Counted from the first letter of the stretch, positions 38,546-47,969 are shown. The stretch: 64,000 nucleotides of DNA from Nitrosophilus alvini (GCF_015100395.1 NZ_AP022847.1:1571501-1635500); one strand, 5' to 3'. Numbers and translations are program-made. Notes: generated by a model from the letters alone, not told the origin.

Positions 38546-40091
38546 TTCCCGTTACTTTCAATTTCAGCAGTATTACCAATTCCTTTTTCTGTCTTGTATC
38601 AGTATCTCTTTTGAAAAGCGCTCCTACAAGAGGAAAATCTGAAAGAACAGGAACAGAATCTTTCTTTTTTACTTTCAGGTCATTAATTAGTCCGCCGATA
38701 ACTATCATATCCCCGTCTTTTGCCTTTATGACGGTTCCCGCTTCTTTGATATTGAGCTTGGGAGCGCTTGCGACTACCTGTCCTCCGTCTTCATATGTGA
38801 CAATATCTTCTATTGTTGTCGAAACCGGCACAATATTGAGCAAAATTGTCCCGTCGTCTCTCACAATAGGAGTCACTCCCATCGAAATTCCCTCCAAGAC
38901 GTCTCTTCTGCTATATGTTACCTGTGGGATGAGGGTTGTAGCCGTTCCGCTGGTTACAGTAGTATAGTCTATCTTTTTCTCCCAGAAAGGTATTATCCCT
39001 CCTGTCAAAATCAGCGCACTCTGTCCGCTTAAGACCCTGATCCTCGGATTTGAAAGAGTCTCAACCGTTCCGGAACTCTGAAGAGCCTGTACAAGTAGGT
39101 TCAGATTTTTGCCGCTGAATTCCAAAGCGCCTGAGACCGCACCGGTAAGACCTAAAGTCTGAGTTACCCTCAAAGTTCCGCTTTTTGCAAAGTTGTTAAA
39201 TATATAATCCCAGTCAATTCCCAACTGATGATCTTTGTTTAGGCTTACTTCAAATATTTTTGCTTCTATCAAAACTCCCTTGTTTGACTGATGAAGTATC
39301 GACTCTATCAGTGATTCGACTCTTTTTATATTCTCTTTTGTATCACTGACTATCAGTGTACCGGTAAAACTGTTGAGCGTATAGGTGCCGTTTTTTGAGA
39401 GAAGTTCTTTAATATTCATCTCAAGCTGCATATAAAAGTCATTGGCTTCCGCAGGGTTTTCATATTTCAATGAAAAATCTCCGCTAAGTCTTCGTGAACC
39501 TCCACCGGTAGTAACACTTCCAGATGTACCAATAACACCTGCTGTCGACGTAGATGTACCTGTCCCCGAAGTTGAACCTGAGCTACTGGCGGCTCCCAAA
39601 ACATCTCCTCCAAGATTTGAGGTATATGATGAGTTTGTATGAATATACGGAACTTTGAATACTTTTGTCATTGTTCTTTTTATATGAAGAATATTTCCGT
39701 TTATCTCATAATAGCAACCAGTGATTTCCATAACCGTATCGAGTGCATTTTTCAGAGGAGCATTTTCAAGATTGAGCGTAATCTTCTGCGATGCCGGCAC
39801 ATCTTTATCTATCACCAGATTGAGATCAGCACTGCCAGCAATAGCATATAAAACTTTCGATAAAGATGCATCGGAAGATGAAAAAGTAAAATATCTGTTG
39901 TCAAAAGGGGAAGGTTTTTTATAAATTTCCGGCATTACAACAGGAGGCACCGGCGGAAGTTTTGCTGTTTTCTCATAAGCTTTAAACTCCGGTTTCTCGT
40001 TTTTTAAGACTTGAACATCTTTTTTTACACTGCACCCTGCAAAAAATATCAAAATTGCACCCATGAAAATCAATCGAATAATCTCAGCCAT
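38538..40091 (-). CDS. Outer-membrane secretin lipoprotein (MshL/PilQ-like)
   Basis: 517 aa. A lipobox (FAGC at residue 19) makes it a lipoprotein. An N-terminal STN-like domain (about 65-125) is followed by a Ser/Gly/Thr-rich insert (about 155-185), an N1-type domain (VSDTKENIKRVESLIESI) and the C-terminal secretin domain (about 285-515) with VQALQSSGTVETLSNPRIRVLSGQ and the VIGGLINDLKVKK motif. It forms the outer-membrane pore. AAGGTG is 4 bp before the ATG. It belongs to the MSHA-like branch rather than the Neisseria PilQ branch, judging by its short N-terminus. Confidence 0.93.
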   Translation of the reverse strand: MAEIIRLIFMGAILIFFAGCSVKKDVQVLKNEKPEFKAYEKTAKLPPVPPVVMPEIYKKPSPFDNRYFTFSSSDASLSKVLYAIAGSADLNLVIDKDVPASQKITLNLENAPLKNALDTVMEITGCYYEINGNILHIKRTMTKVFKVPYIHTNSSYTSNLGGDVLGAASSSGSTSGTGTSTSTAGVIGTSGSVTTGGGSRRLSGDFSLKYENPAEANDFYMQLEMNIKELLSKNGTYTLNSFTGTLIVSDTKENIKRVESLIESILHQSNKGVLIEAKIFEVSLNKDHQLGIDWDYIFNNFAKSGTLRVTQTLGLTGAVSGALEFSGKNLNLLVQALQSSGTVETLSNPRIRVLSGQSALILTGGIIPFWEKKIDYTTVTSGTATTLIPQVTYSRRDVLEGISMGVTPIVRDDGTILLNIVPVSTTIEDIVTYEDGGQVVASAPKLNIKEAGTVIKAKDGDMIVIGGLINDLKVKKKDSVPVLSDFPLVGALFKRDTDTRQKKELVILLKLKVTGNE

Positions 40092-40552
40092 TTTACACCT
40101 TCATATGTTTTTATCAATACTCTGTTTTTCTCTATCTTTAGAACTCTGGCCCCATTTATATTATCACCCTCACTAACAACTTTTCCGTTTATAATAGCTC
40201 TTTTTTTCTCTCCGCTTATTATAAAAGTTACCTTCCATTCGCCCTGACGTATTATCGGCGTTTTTTTAACGGATTTTCTGTTTTCTTTTAAAATTTCTAT
40301 CAAATATCTCTTTTTTTGCTCCAGCCCCTTTACACTCTCTAAAAGAGCACTGTTTCTTTTCACCAGTGTCTCTATCTCCTGATAACTTCTGGCAATTTTT
40401 TTACTGATCCTAATACTTTTCTCTTTTTTTATTACAAAAAAACTCTCATTTAATGAAGTGATAAAAAGTTCCTGATAAAAATATATAAACCCCCAGACAA
40501 GCAGCGGGGATAAAAGCATTATAAAATGTACCGATTTTATATATACTCTCAT
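40070..40552 (-). CDS. Bitopic pilus-assembly protein (PilP/GspC-like)
   Basis: 160 aa. One transmembrane helix (about 11-30), a coiled-coil stretch (about 50-95) and a C-terminal beta domain (WKVTFIISGEKKRAIINGKVVSEGDNINGARVLKIEKNRVLI) of the HR/PilP type that binds secretins. The SEGDNINGARVLKI pattern is the one seen in PilP, GspC and CtsR-like proteins. It overlaps the secretin gene by 22 bp and follows the PilO-like gene with no gap. Confidence 0.78.
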   Translation of the reverse strand: MRVYIKSVHFIMLLSPLLVWGFIYFYQELFITSLNESFFVIKKEKSIRISKKIARSYQEIETLVKRNSALLESVKGLEQKKRYLIEILKENRKSVKKTPIIRQGEWKVTFIISGEKKRAIINGKVVSEGDNINGARVLKIEKNRVLIKTYEGVKWLRLFD

Positions 40553-41038
40553 CTATCTCTCCACATATGGTGCAATAAGCTCTTTTTTCACACCGATACT
40601 CATACGCGGCCTGTCAAAATGAAACTCTTCTGTGAAAAAGAAAACAGAGCCTTCTTTATTCAAACTAAGCCAGTCGATACATTTTTTTACGTCGTAATAC
40701 TCTAAAGAGTCTCTTTGCATAACCGTCTTTGCCCTAACACTGTCATTTTTAGGAGTTAAAGAAGTAACCGAAAGAGCGTAGTCTCTTTTATATCTATCAA
40801 AAACAGATATCACATTTCTTGTAGCTCTGTTTTTAGAGTCAACAATGTTTTCAAAGTCAAAAGACTCTTTGATATCCTTATCTATTTTTTTAATTCTTTC
40901 CGTTTTTCGTATAAGCATATCGTACTCTCTTATAGTACGTTCAAACTTTAAAACCTTTTCCTTAAAAAAAACATCCGCAAGATATGTCAAAGATCCAAGA
41001 GAGGCCAATAGTAAAAGAGTAAAAAGTTTAGTCGTCAT
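40553..41038 (-). CDS. PilO-like inner-membrane alignment protein
   Basis: 161 aa. One N-terminal transmembrane helix (about 4-22), a coiled-coil helix (about 30-60) and a compact C-terminal domain. Similarity to PilO is by architecture and position only; the sequence itself is not strongly conserved. Its ATG overlaps the PilM/N-like stop as ATGA. Confidence 0.62.
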   Translation of the reverse strand: MTTKLFTLLLLASLGSLTYLADVFFKEKVLKFERTIREYDMLIRKTERIKKIDKDIKESFDFENIVDSKNRATRNVISVFDRYKRDYALSVTSLTPKNDSVRAKTVMQRDSLEYYDVKKCIDWLSLNKEGSVFFFTEEFHFDRPRMSIGVKKELIAPYVER

Positions 41039-42417
41039 TTTGCCCTCTTTTTAGTGTCGTATTGTAATACAAGGGTCAAATTTGCGAAAAAACGAAGGCT
41101 TTTATAATCGATTCGGCTGTTTAAAACGAGTTTTATATCCTTTTTCTCTTTCATATCCCGAGCAGCTTTTTCAAAAAGATTTTTTGTATTTACAAGAGCG
41201 CTCAAAGAAGAAAAATCCTTGGAAAAAGTTACCGTTATCAAAGTTTTATCGAGACTGTTTTTTAAATCTATTTTCTTAGGTTTTACAATATCGAAAAAAC
41301 TTTTCATACTGTAAAGAGTATTTACCGTTTGACTCCTTAAAACAATGTTTTCGAGTCTAAAATAGTTTTTCAGATAATCGAGTTTATACTGGGGCAAAAT
41401 ATCTATCGATTTTTCAAGATGTCTCAATCTCTCTACTTTCTGTTTCAAAATATCTTGTTTCTCCGTCAGTTCCATATAGGAGAAAATAGAAGAAAATCCA
41501 AAATAGAGTATCGGTAAAAACAGAAGTATCGCAGCAAGATTATAAACTTTTTTAAACTGTTTTGTAGCTTTTACTTTTTCAGACTCGAAACTGTTTTTTT
41601 TATCTATGAAAAGTATCCCTAAAGAGAGGAGGTGTTTTTGAAACTCGGGATCTTTCGACCTTTTACAAAGAAGAGATGAAACAGGAACACTTAAACGTTT
41701 GCCGGTCTGTTCGAAAATGGACTCGGCTACATATTCATCATCGCAAAACTCACCGATATAAAGTAAATTGTCAAAATCGATATCTCTATGCTGCTGAAAA
41801 ATAAAAAAAAGAGTTCTTGCAATATCGTTTGCAACTGCATCTTTTTTTTGAGCACTGTTCTCAGCAAATATATTGCTTGAACGTGTAAAAAGAATCGTTC
41901 CGTTTTTAAAAGCTGTATATATTATCTGCCCATTTTGCACAAAAACGGCAACTGCAGGTTTTTCACCGAATATATGGGATCCAATCGCACTCAAAGAGTG
42001 GTAGTCAGTGGTAACAATCTCAATATTTTCTTTATGTTCCACTCTCGAAATACAATCTTCGACCTCATCTTTCAATAGAGCAAAAACTCTATATTTTTTT
42101 TTCTCTTCTGCAGGAATTTCCGTTAGAAGTGTATAGGTGAATATAAACTCTCGCTGAAACTCTTTTTTAAGCTGATACGCTATAAGCGTCTCTATTGCAC
42201 TCGCTTTTTTCACATATTTGTTTATTTCTATCTCTTTAATATACACCTCTTCAGGCAAAAAAGTGATATAAAGCGGTTTTTTGTTTTTTATATATTTTGC
42301 AAATTCATCGAAATTCTCAAAATATGAATCATTTTTTAATTCTATAACATCTTTTTTTGTATGAACTTCGACGATATCGACAAAACTCTTTTCTATTCTA
42401 AGCAGATGTTTTTTCAT
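41035..42417 (-). CDS. PilM-PilN-like fused pilus assembly protein
   Basis: 460 aa from ATG 42417; a TTG 24 bp upstream is less likely. The N-terminal ~280 residues look like the actin-like PilM fold (LLRIEKSFVDIVEV, YHSLSAIGSHIFGEKPAVAVFVQNG). A transmembrane helix (about 288-310) then leads to a PilN-like part with coiled coil (TEKQDILKQKVERLRHLEKS) and a ferredoxin-like domain (KTLITVTFSKDF). PilM and PilN are normally separate, so this is a fused or GspL-like layout. It is the first gene of the operon. Assignment is by structure-like features, so moderately sure. Confidence 0.7.
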   Translation of the reverse strand: MKKHLLRIEKSFVDIVEVHTKKDVIELKNDSYFENFDEFAKYIKNKKPLYITFLPEEVYIKEIEINKYVKKASAIETLIAYQLKKEFQREFIFTYTLLTEIPAEEKKKYRVFALLKDEVEDCISRVEHKENIEIVTTDYHSLSAIGSHIFGEKPAVAVFVQNGQIIYTAFKNGTILFTRSSNIFAENSAQKKDAVANDIARTLFFIFQQHRDIDFDNLLYIGEFCDDEYVAESIFEQTGKRLSVPVSSLLCKRSKDPEFQKHLLSLGILFIDKKNSFESEKVKATKQFKKVYNLAAILLFLPILYFGFSSIFSYMELTEKQDILKQKVERLRHLEKSIDILPQYKLDYLKNYFRLENIVLRSQTVNTLYSMKSFFDIVKPKKIDLKNSLDKTLITVTFSKDFSSLSALVNTKNLFEKAARDMKEKKDIKLVLNSRIDYKSLRFFANLTLVLQYDTKKRAK

Positions 42418-42500
42418 GAACAGCCTGATAATAAAATGCAATATCGGTTTTATCTATTCTACTTAAATAAGATTAACACTATTTTAATCGATAAGTTCTG

Positions 42501-43166
42501 CTATATAACCATTTTCGAACTTATAACAACCGCAGCGGTTTCACTCTTCAAAACCATTTCTGTATCAAATCCAGCTATCCTTTCGCCTGCCAATGCAAGC
42601 TCATCATCGGTAAATCCTCCTTCACAGCCTATTACCGCCGTTAAAGGAATTTTATCTGTATAAAGAGTCTTCTTTGAAAAATTTATAAGAATGAACTCAG
42701 GATAAGTTTCGCTGAATTTTTTAAGGCTTTCAATCGTTTCTATCTCCATTAAAGAGCTTCTTCCACACTGCTGACATGAAGATATTAGTATTTTTTTTAG
42801 TCTCTCTTTGTTGATTTTGAAGTTTTTCTGACTTCTGTTACAATAGATAAAACTTATTTTTGAAACACCTATTTCATTTAACATAGGAAGTGTTTTTTCT
42901 ACTATTTTGGGATCTACAACACACCATCCCAGATGAAAATATCTTTTCGGCTCTACAGGTTTATTCTCATATGTCTCTAGTTCTAAAAAAGCGTTTTTTT
43001 TCCCGATTTGAATCACTTTATAGTGATAAAGAAGTGAATTTTCAAGGTTTCTAAAACAGATCACATCATCAACTTTGTGCCTTCGTGCCCTGAAAAGGTA
43101 TCTATATGTATCACCCTCTATTTTCAGCTCTTTATTTCCTGCCTCTTCATGGTAAATAAAGACCAA
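42501..43166 (-). CDS. rsmE: 16S rRNA (uracil(1498)-N3)-methyltransferase
   Basis: 221 aa. SPOUT fold: RYLFRARRHKVDDVICFRN N-terminal domain, ISSCQQCGRSSLMEIE middle motif and the C-terminal knot with IGCEGGFTDDELAL and LKSETAAVVISSKM. TTG start with AAGGA at 6 bp. The next upstream gene is a small membrane protein 9 bp away. Confidence 0.92.
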   Translation of the reverse strand: MVFIYHEEAGNKELKIEGDTYRYLFRARRHKVDDVICFRNLENSLLYHYKVIQIGKKNAFLELETYENKPVEPKRYFHLGWCVVDPKIVEKTLPMLNEIGVSKISFIYCNRSQKNFKINKERLKKILISSCQQCGRSSLMEIETIESLKKFSETYPEFILINFSKKTLYTDKIPLTAVIGCEGGFTDDELALAGERIAGFDTEMVLKSETAAVVISSKMVI

Positions 43167-43175
43167 TTTTTATCC

Positions 43176-43595
43176 TTAAAATAAAAAAGATAGTATCGTA
43201 ACCACGATTATGGCAATTATCTCTGCAATATAGACTTTGCCTGCATAACTTTTAAATCTTTTTTGCTGTTCATGATCCTTTGATGTAATAGTCCTAATTT
43301 TTTTGTACATTTTTATCTGAAAAAAAACTATAACAAGCAACAGAAGTATCATCAATATCTCTTTAAAACCTATATTTTCAAACTGGTTTACTGCCATAAC
43401 AACGAGACCTGTAAAAGCGGTCATCCCCAAAATTACGTTTTGAATCAGAAGCAGAAGCCTGAATTTTCTCGAAAATGTGATAAAATTTGAGATATTTCTG
43501 ACAAAAAAGAAAGAGACCTGAAAAAGTATCAGGGCAGCAAGTACTGTTATATGTATAGATATAGCGGTTTCAACCAATTTTTCCCCTTTTCGCAA
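43176..43595 (-). CDS. Four-helix membrane protein of unknown function
   Basis: 139 aa. Predicted membrane helices near 10-32, 46-68, 76-94 and 117-138. A basic loop (KMYKKIRTITSKDHEQQKRFKSY) lies between helices 3 and 4. No motif identifies it. It sits between rsmE and the divergent moeA. Confidence 0.75.
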   Translation of the reverse strand: MRKGEKLVETAISIHITVLAALILFQVSFFFVRNISNFITFSRKFRLLLLIQNVILGMTAFTGLVVMAVNQFENIGFKEILMILLLLVIVFFQIKMYKKIRTITSKDHEQQKRFKSYAGKVYIAEIIAIIVVTILSFLF

Positions 43596-43669
43596 TCTGA
43601 TTATTGAAAGAAGATTATATCAAAAGCCTCTTTATACAAAGGGCAGTTTTTAAAATAGAAGGAGAAATT

Positions 43670-44887
43670 GTGGCAGTTACGATATACGAAGCTTTGGAAA
43701 TCATCGAAAAAATATGCAAAAAAAAGGGAACACAGATTCTTCCTATAGAAGAAAGTGTGGGCAGAATCGGTGCTGAGGATATTGAAGCACAATTTGATCT
43801 GCCCAGATTTGACAACTCCGCCATGGACGGATTTGCCGTAAAGATAAGCGATAGCGCAAAAGAGGTAAAAGTTATAGGAAGAATCCTGGCTGGAGAAGAG
43901 AGTAATTTGAGAGTCGAAAAAGGCATCGCTGTAAAAATCATGACCGGTGCCAGAATACCTGATGGATGTGAAGCAGTCGTTCCTATCGAAGATACGTTGG
44001 ATTTAGGAGAGAGTGTCAAGCTTCCAGAAAACATAAAAGAGAATGCCAATATAAGACCAAAAGGTGAAGATGTCGCAGCAGGGGAAACAATACTGAGAAA
44101 AGGTGAAAAAATAACTCCTTACAAGATATCAGTTCTCTCCAGCCAGGGCGTCTCATATGTAAAAGTTTACAGACGACCTACTGTTGCAGTCTTCGCAACA
44201 GGTAAAGAGCTTAAAATGCATTATGAGAAAATTTTGTCCCATCAGATATATAACTCAAACACTCCTACCATGCTTACCAGGTCTTATGAACTCGGCTGTG
44301 ATGTATATTTCGCCGGTGCAGCCCAGGACGATATAGAGTCAATCAAAAATTTTATAAAAAATATGCTCGATGCTGACATGATTATCACATCCGGCGGCGT
44401 AAGCGTAGGAGAAGCGGACTTTACAAAAGATGCATTTAAAGAGATCGGAATGGAACTCTTTTTCGATAAAGTAGAAATCAAACCGGGTAAACCTACTACT
44501 CTTGGAAAGATCAATAATACGATTATTCTAAATCTGCCGGGCAACCCTCTGGCTGCAGCGCTAAATTTTGAGATATTCGGAAAATTTATTATAAATATAC
44601 TATCAGGAAGAGAAGATATATATCAAAACTATATTGAATGCAAAATATCGGAAGATTTAAAAAACAGACCCGGCAGAGAAGTAGTCATACCAGGTTTTTA
44701 TGATGGCCGGCAATTTACACCATCCAAAAAAAGAGGGCCGGGAATGGTAAGTCCTCTATCCAATTCAAACGGGTTTATTATCCTGGATAGAAACACGGAA
44801 TTTTTGGAAACGGGAAACAACGTGAAGTTTATACCGGTAAATTTTGAATTTTTAAGTAAAAATTTTAAAGATATCTATACAAAGTGA
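43670..44887 (+). CDS. moeA: Molybdopterin molybdenumtransferase
   Basis: 405 aa from GTG 43670, chosen because AAGGAG lies 6 bp upstream and the peptide MAVTIYEALEII matches usual MoeA starts; a longer in-frame TTG at 43604 does not. It inserts molybdate (or tungstate) into molybdopterin. MoeA motifs are FDNSAMDGFAVK, ILAGEESNLRVEKG, GARIPDGCEAVVPIED and ITSGGVSVGEADF, then KPGKPTTLG and NLPGNPLAA. The product supplies cofactor for enzymes like the formate dehydrogenase here. It is divergent from the rsmE block. Confidence 0.95.
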   Translation: MAVTIYEALEIIEKICKKKGTQILPIEESVGRIGAEDIEAQFDLPRFDNSAMDGFAVKISDSAKEVKVIGRILAGEESNLRVEKGIAVKIMTGARIPDGCEAVVPIEDTLDLGESVKLPENIKENANIRPKGEDVAAGETILRKGEKITPYKISVLSSQGVSYVKVYRRPTVAVFATGKELKMHYEKILSHQIYNSNTPTMLTRSYELGCDVYFAGAAQDDIESIKNFIKNMLDADMIITSGGVSVGEADFTKDAFKEIGMELFFDKVEIKPGKPTTLGKINNTIILNLPGNPLAAALNFEIFGKFIINILSGREDIYQNYIECKISEDLKNRPGREVVIPGFYDGRQFTPSKKRGPGMVSPLSNSNGFIILDRNTEFLETGNNVKFIPVNFEFLSKNFKDIYTK

Positions 44888-44926
44888 GCAGATAATTTAT
44901 ATTGTCTTTTTTTCCGCATGAGTATG

Positions 44927-44975
44927 AAAAAGTGCGTTCAAACCCAACAGACACCGTAGGTTTTTCGCACTTTTT
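44927..44975. terminator. Bidirectional terminator between moeA and the cytochrome c gene
   Basis: AAAAAGTGCG (44927-44936) pairs exactly with CGCACTTTTT (44966-44975). An inner stem AAACC/GGTTT (44940-44944/44959-44963) shortens the loop. Both strands end in a T run, so it serves the two convergent genes. Confidence 0.85.
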
Positions 44976-44981
44976 ATACGA

Positions 44982-45485
44982 CTATTTCAATTTCGATATA
45001 TAGTCAGCCAATGCCTCTATCTCTTCATCACTCAGCATAACGACCTGCCCTTTCATCAAACTTTTCATTGAACCGCCGTATGTACCTTTTTTATAACCTT
45101 TCAAAGCCTCGACTGTTTTGTCTTTCGGCCACCCTTTTATAACCTGAGATTTCCCCAAAGCTTTTTTCTCACCGTGAACTCCGTGACATCCCGCACATTT
45201 TACAAACAGCTTTGCACCGTCTATTGCACTTTCGGTCTCCTTAGCTTTCTCTTCTATTTTTTCTAAGACCTGTTCTGTTTGTGCATTGACTTCTACCTTT
45301 TTTTCTGTCTCCTCTGCCACAGGCTCATTTTCAGCAGTTTCAGATTTTACAGTTTCCGGTTTGAGTGTCTGAACAGATTTTGTTTCGACTCTATCCGCTT
45401 CTTTTGTTTTCTCCTCTTTTTTCTCTCCACAACCCGAAATCAACAGCATAGCTGCAGCCGTCAAAATAAACAGAATCTTTCTCAC
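44982..45485 (-). CDS. c-type cytochrome lipoprotein (c553-like)
   Basis: 167 aa from GTG 45485, where AAGGAG is 5 bp upstream. A lipoprotein signal ends in LISGC (Cys19), then a Glu/Lys/Val-rich linker (about 20-85) and a single cytochrome c domain with CAGCH, and Met-rich SMKSLMKGQVVMLS as the likely sixth ligand region. Probably a membrane-tethered periplasmic electron carrier, perhaps serving the bc1 complex encoded 3 kb away. It follows queD by 11 bp. Confidence 0.88.
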   Translation of the reverse strand: MRKILFILTAAAMLLISGCGEKKEEKTKEADRVETKSVQTLKPETVKSETAENEPVAEETEKKVEVNAQTEQVLEKIEEKAKETESAIDGAKLFVKCAGCHGVHGEKKALGKSQVIKGWPKDKTVEALKGYKKGTYGGSMKSLMKGQVVMLSDEEIEALADYISKLK

Positions 45486-45496
45486 GATATCTCCTT

Positions 45497-46078
45497 TTAT
45501 ACGAATTCGGGATTTTCCAGTTTTTCTCCCCGTATAAGTTTTTCCCACATTAAAGGATCATTCCACTCATTTTTGACCGCATTTGAAAATATTATCTCTT
45601 CTAGTCTTATCTCCCCCATATTTTTATTGTGTACATCCTCTAAAGAACAGTGTGCATATCCTGTATCAGTTTCATGAACAATCACACTTTTTAATGTAAC
45701 ATTTTTTTCCCTGTTTTTCATAACGGTGTTCTTTAACACTTTGTCCACCATCAGAAATATTACTCTGCTGTACTGCTCTGCAGAAGGACTAACGGGAAGT
45801 TCAACCCATCTTTCACTCCACTTTTTCATATCTTTCAAATACTCCGGGTCATCCTGACTCCAAAGCGTTATAGCATGGTCAAAAGAGTCGATAACATCTT
45901 TTATATAGAGTTTTGTCAATCCAAAATCATATACCATCTGCCCTCTATCAAGAAAATCGGACTCAAAAAAAATTTCAACTCTATATGAGTGACCGTGAAT
46001 ACTTCTACTACATCTTCTTGAGCTACAGTTCCTGACAATATGTGCATTTTCAAACTTAAACAATTTTCTGATAACCAT
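45497..46078 (-). CDS. queD: 6-carboxy-5,6,7,8-tetrahydropterin synthase
   Basis: 193 aa, longer than many QueD. Zinc ligands H13, H28 and H30 lie in NAHIVRN and SIHGHSY, with the catalytic Cys at C23. DFGLTKLYIKDVIDSFDHAI is typical, as is the HETDTGYAH end. It makes the precursor for queuosine from GTP-derived dihydroneopterin triphosphate. Pairs with queE just upstream (3 bp). Confidence 0.92.
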   Translation of the reverse strand: MVIRKLFKFENAHIVRNCSSRRCSRSIHGHSYRVEIFFESDFLDRGQMVYDFGLTKLYIKDVIDSFDHAITLWSQDDPEYLKDMKKWSERWVELPVSPSAEQYSRVIFLMVDKVLKNTVMKNREKNVTLKSVIVHETDTGYAHCSLEDVHNKNMGEIRLEEIIFSNAVKNEWNDPLMWEKLIRGEKLENPEFV

Positions 46079-46081
46079 CAG

Positions 46082-46840
46082 CTACCTTTTTTTCTCTCTG
46101 TTCCAAAGCCTTACATGAAGCCTGTCACTATATATAAATCCGTAAATCAGACAAAACTCAGCAACAGCTTTGTCATGTTTTTTTAAAATATCGATTTTAT
46201 CACCCAAAGGCATACAAAAAACCTCAACCTCAGGATAATCTTCTATAATATCCACTATCTCTTCTAAAGCTCTATGTTCTATTATACCTCTATCAAGTGT
46301 AAATTTAAAGAAACTAAAGCCTGTATTTTCTATATAAGATTTTATAGCTTCTTTGTTTACTCTTCTTTCATACGGCTCACCGCAGTTACTAAGTTTTACT
46401 GCTAATGCAAAAATAACATCTCTATATGCGGGAAATTTTTGAAAATCTATTTTTATTGTGGAGTTTGTCTCAACAGTTACAATAAACCCCTCATTTATAA
46501 GATATTCAACAAATTCGTAAAAAGATTTCTCAGCAGCATATATCATCGGCTCGCCCCCTGTTAAAACAACATGGGGTTTGAAATCTATGTTTTCTAGATA
46601 TTCATTTAAAATATCAATCAATATGCCGGCATTTTTTATCTCTTTCCACTCTTTTTGATAAAGCTCACGACTCACTGCCCTTACCGTATCGCATCCGTAA
46701 ACTATTTTTCCCTTTACAAAGTATTCTCCAAAGGATGGGCATTTAAGGTTACATCCTCCAAATCTGAAAAAAACAGAAGGAGTGCCTACAAATTTGCCCT
46801 CACCCTGAATACTATAAAAATGTTCCACCAAATAGACCAT
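46082..46840 (-). CDS. queE: 7-carboxy-7-deazaguanine synthase
   Basis: 252 aa. Radical SAM ring-contraction enzyme of queuosine synthesis. N-terminal YSIQGEGKFVGTPSVFFRFGGCNLKC is diagnostic. The cysteines are C30-x3-C34-x15-C50, so the third cluster ligand is separated by an inserted loop. LTGGEPMIYA and VETNSTIKIDF follow. It is probably cotranscribed with queD and the cytochrome lipoprotein. Confidence 0.92.
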   Translation of the reverse strand: MVYLVEHFYSIQGEGKFVGTPSVFFRFGGCNLKCPSFGEYFVKGKIVYGCDTVRAVSRELYQKEWKEIKNAGILIDILNEYLENIDFKPHVVLTGGEPMIYAAEKSFYEFVEYLINEGFIVTVETNSTIKIDFQKFPAYRDVIFALAVKLSNCGEPYERRVNKEAIKSYIENTGFSFFKFTLDRGIIEHRALEEIVDIIEDYPEVEVFCMPLGDKIDILKKHDKAVAEFCLIYGFIYSDRLHVRLWNREKKR

Positions 46841-46908
46841 CTGTTTCCTTTTGAGAGTATGTAGTTTGCAGCCAAAGGAAGTTTAGATATATATTAAAAC
46901 CAAATCTG

Positions 46909-46931
46909 TAAAATAGTACCGCCCTATTTTA
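46909..46931 (-). terminator. Candidate moaA terminator
   Basis: An 8-bp AT-rich stem (TAAAATAG 46909-46916, CTATTTTA 46924-46931) with a 7-nt GC-rich loop lies 9 bp past the moaA stop. Its T tract is short, so an operator for queE is an alternative reading. Confidence 0.45.
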
Positions 46932-46939
46932 AACTCAAA

Positions 46940-47905
46940 TCAGCCACCTGTTTCATAAAAAGCCCTGTTTGAAGTCTGTGCCTCTTCTTCACTCCATCTG
47001 TTTTTTTCAGGCTTGTTTCTTATAACCTCTTTCATAATTTGTGTTGCTTTTTGTATATCTCCTGCTTCTATAGCCTCTTTTATACTCATAGCTTCATCAA
47101 AATAGAGACAAGGGATCAGGTATCCTTCAGCAGTTAATCTTATTCGGTTACAGTTTTCACAAAAATCGTGTTTATGCGGATCAATAAGTCCAAATATATA
47201 TCCATCTTCAAGTTTATAATGAAAAGCCGGGCTGCTACCCTCTCTTCCGATTTTCTTTATAACATATTTCTCTTTTATTTTTTCGAGTATCTCTTTACCG
47301 TTCAATCCTTTGATATCGTTGCTTGCATAACTGTTTTCCATATATTCAATAAATCTTACCTGTATTCCTCTCTCTTTACAAAAATCAAGAATATCAACTA
47401 TTTCATTGTCATTAATGCCTTTGAGAGGAACCATATTTATTTTTACTTTCAAACCGGCTTTCAGTGAATTTTCTATTCCTTCTAAAACATTTGACAAAAC
47501 ATCTTTTTGGGCTATCTTTTCCGCAACTTCCGGCTTTAAGCTATCCAGTGATATGTTGATTCTTTTCAGTCCTGCATCTGCCAGCTTTTGCGCACTCTCC
47601 GCCAGCAGATATCCATTTGTGGTAAGTGCTAAATCTATATCACTTTTATAGTCATAAATCATTTTTATAAATTTGTCCAGGTCATGCCGTAAAGTCGGCT
47701 CTCCTCCGGTAATTCGTATCTTTTTTATACCTTCATCAATAGCAACTTTTATAAATTTGAAAAGATCTTCAAAAGATAAAAGGTTTTCTCTGGGAACCCA
47801 AGAAAAAGGCTTTTCAGGCATGCAATACTGGCATCTGAAATTACATCTTTCGGTTACGGAAACCCTTAAGTAGTCAATTTTTCTTCCATAGCCGTCTATA
47901 AGCAT
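46940..47905 (-). CDS. moaA: GTP 3',8-cyclase (molybdenum cofactor synthesis)
   Basis: 321 aa. It starts molybdopterin synthesis from GTP. N-terminal radical SAM cluster C21-x3-C25-x2-C28 in [13 protein letters not shown]-terminal cluster in [20 protein letters not shown], and the protein ends in the Gly-Gly tail that MoaA needs. GGAG is 5 bp before ATG. It has its own promoter next to a 7-bp dyad. Confidence 0.95.
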   Translation of the reverse strand: MLIDGYGRKIDYLRVSVTERCNFRCQYCMPEKPFSWVPRENLLSFEDLFKFIKVAIDEGIKKIRITGGEPTLRHDLDKFIKMIYDYKSDIDLALTTNGYLLAESAQKLADAGLKRINISLDSLKPEVAEKIAQKDVLSNVLEGIENSLKAGLKVKINMVPLKGINDNEIVDILDFCKERGIQVRFIEYMENSYASNDIKGLNGKEILEKIKEKYVIKKIGREGSSPAFHYKLEDGYIFGLIDPHKHDFCENCNRIRLTAEGYLIPCLYFDEAMSIKEAIEAGDIQKATQIMKEVIRNKPEKNRWSEEEAQTSNRAFYETGG

Positions 47906-47969
47906 AATATCTCCAAATATTTTATTAATCTACGGTAATAGTGATATCAAACCATGAACAGAAGGTTAA

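Noticed and set aside
46841-46939. preQ1 riboswitch ahead of queE-queD
   Set aside because: I find no preQ1 class I or II core; only AT-rich sequence and a simple hairpin.
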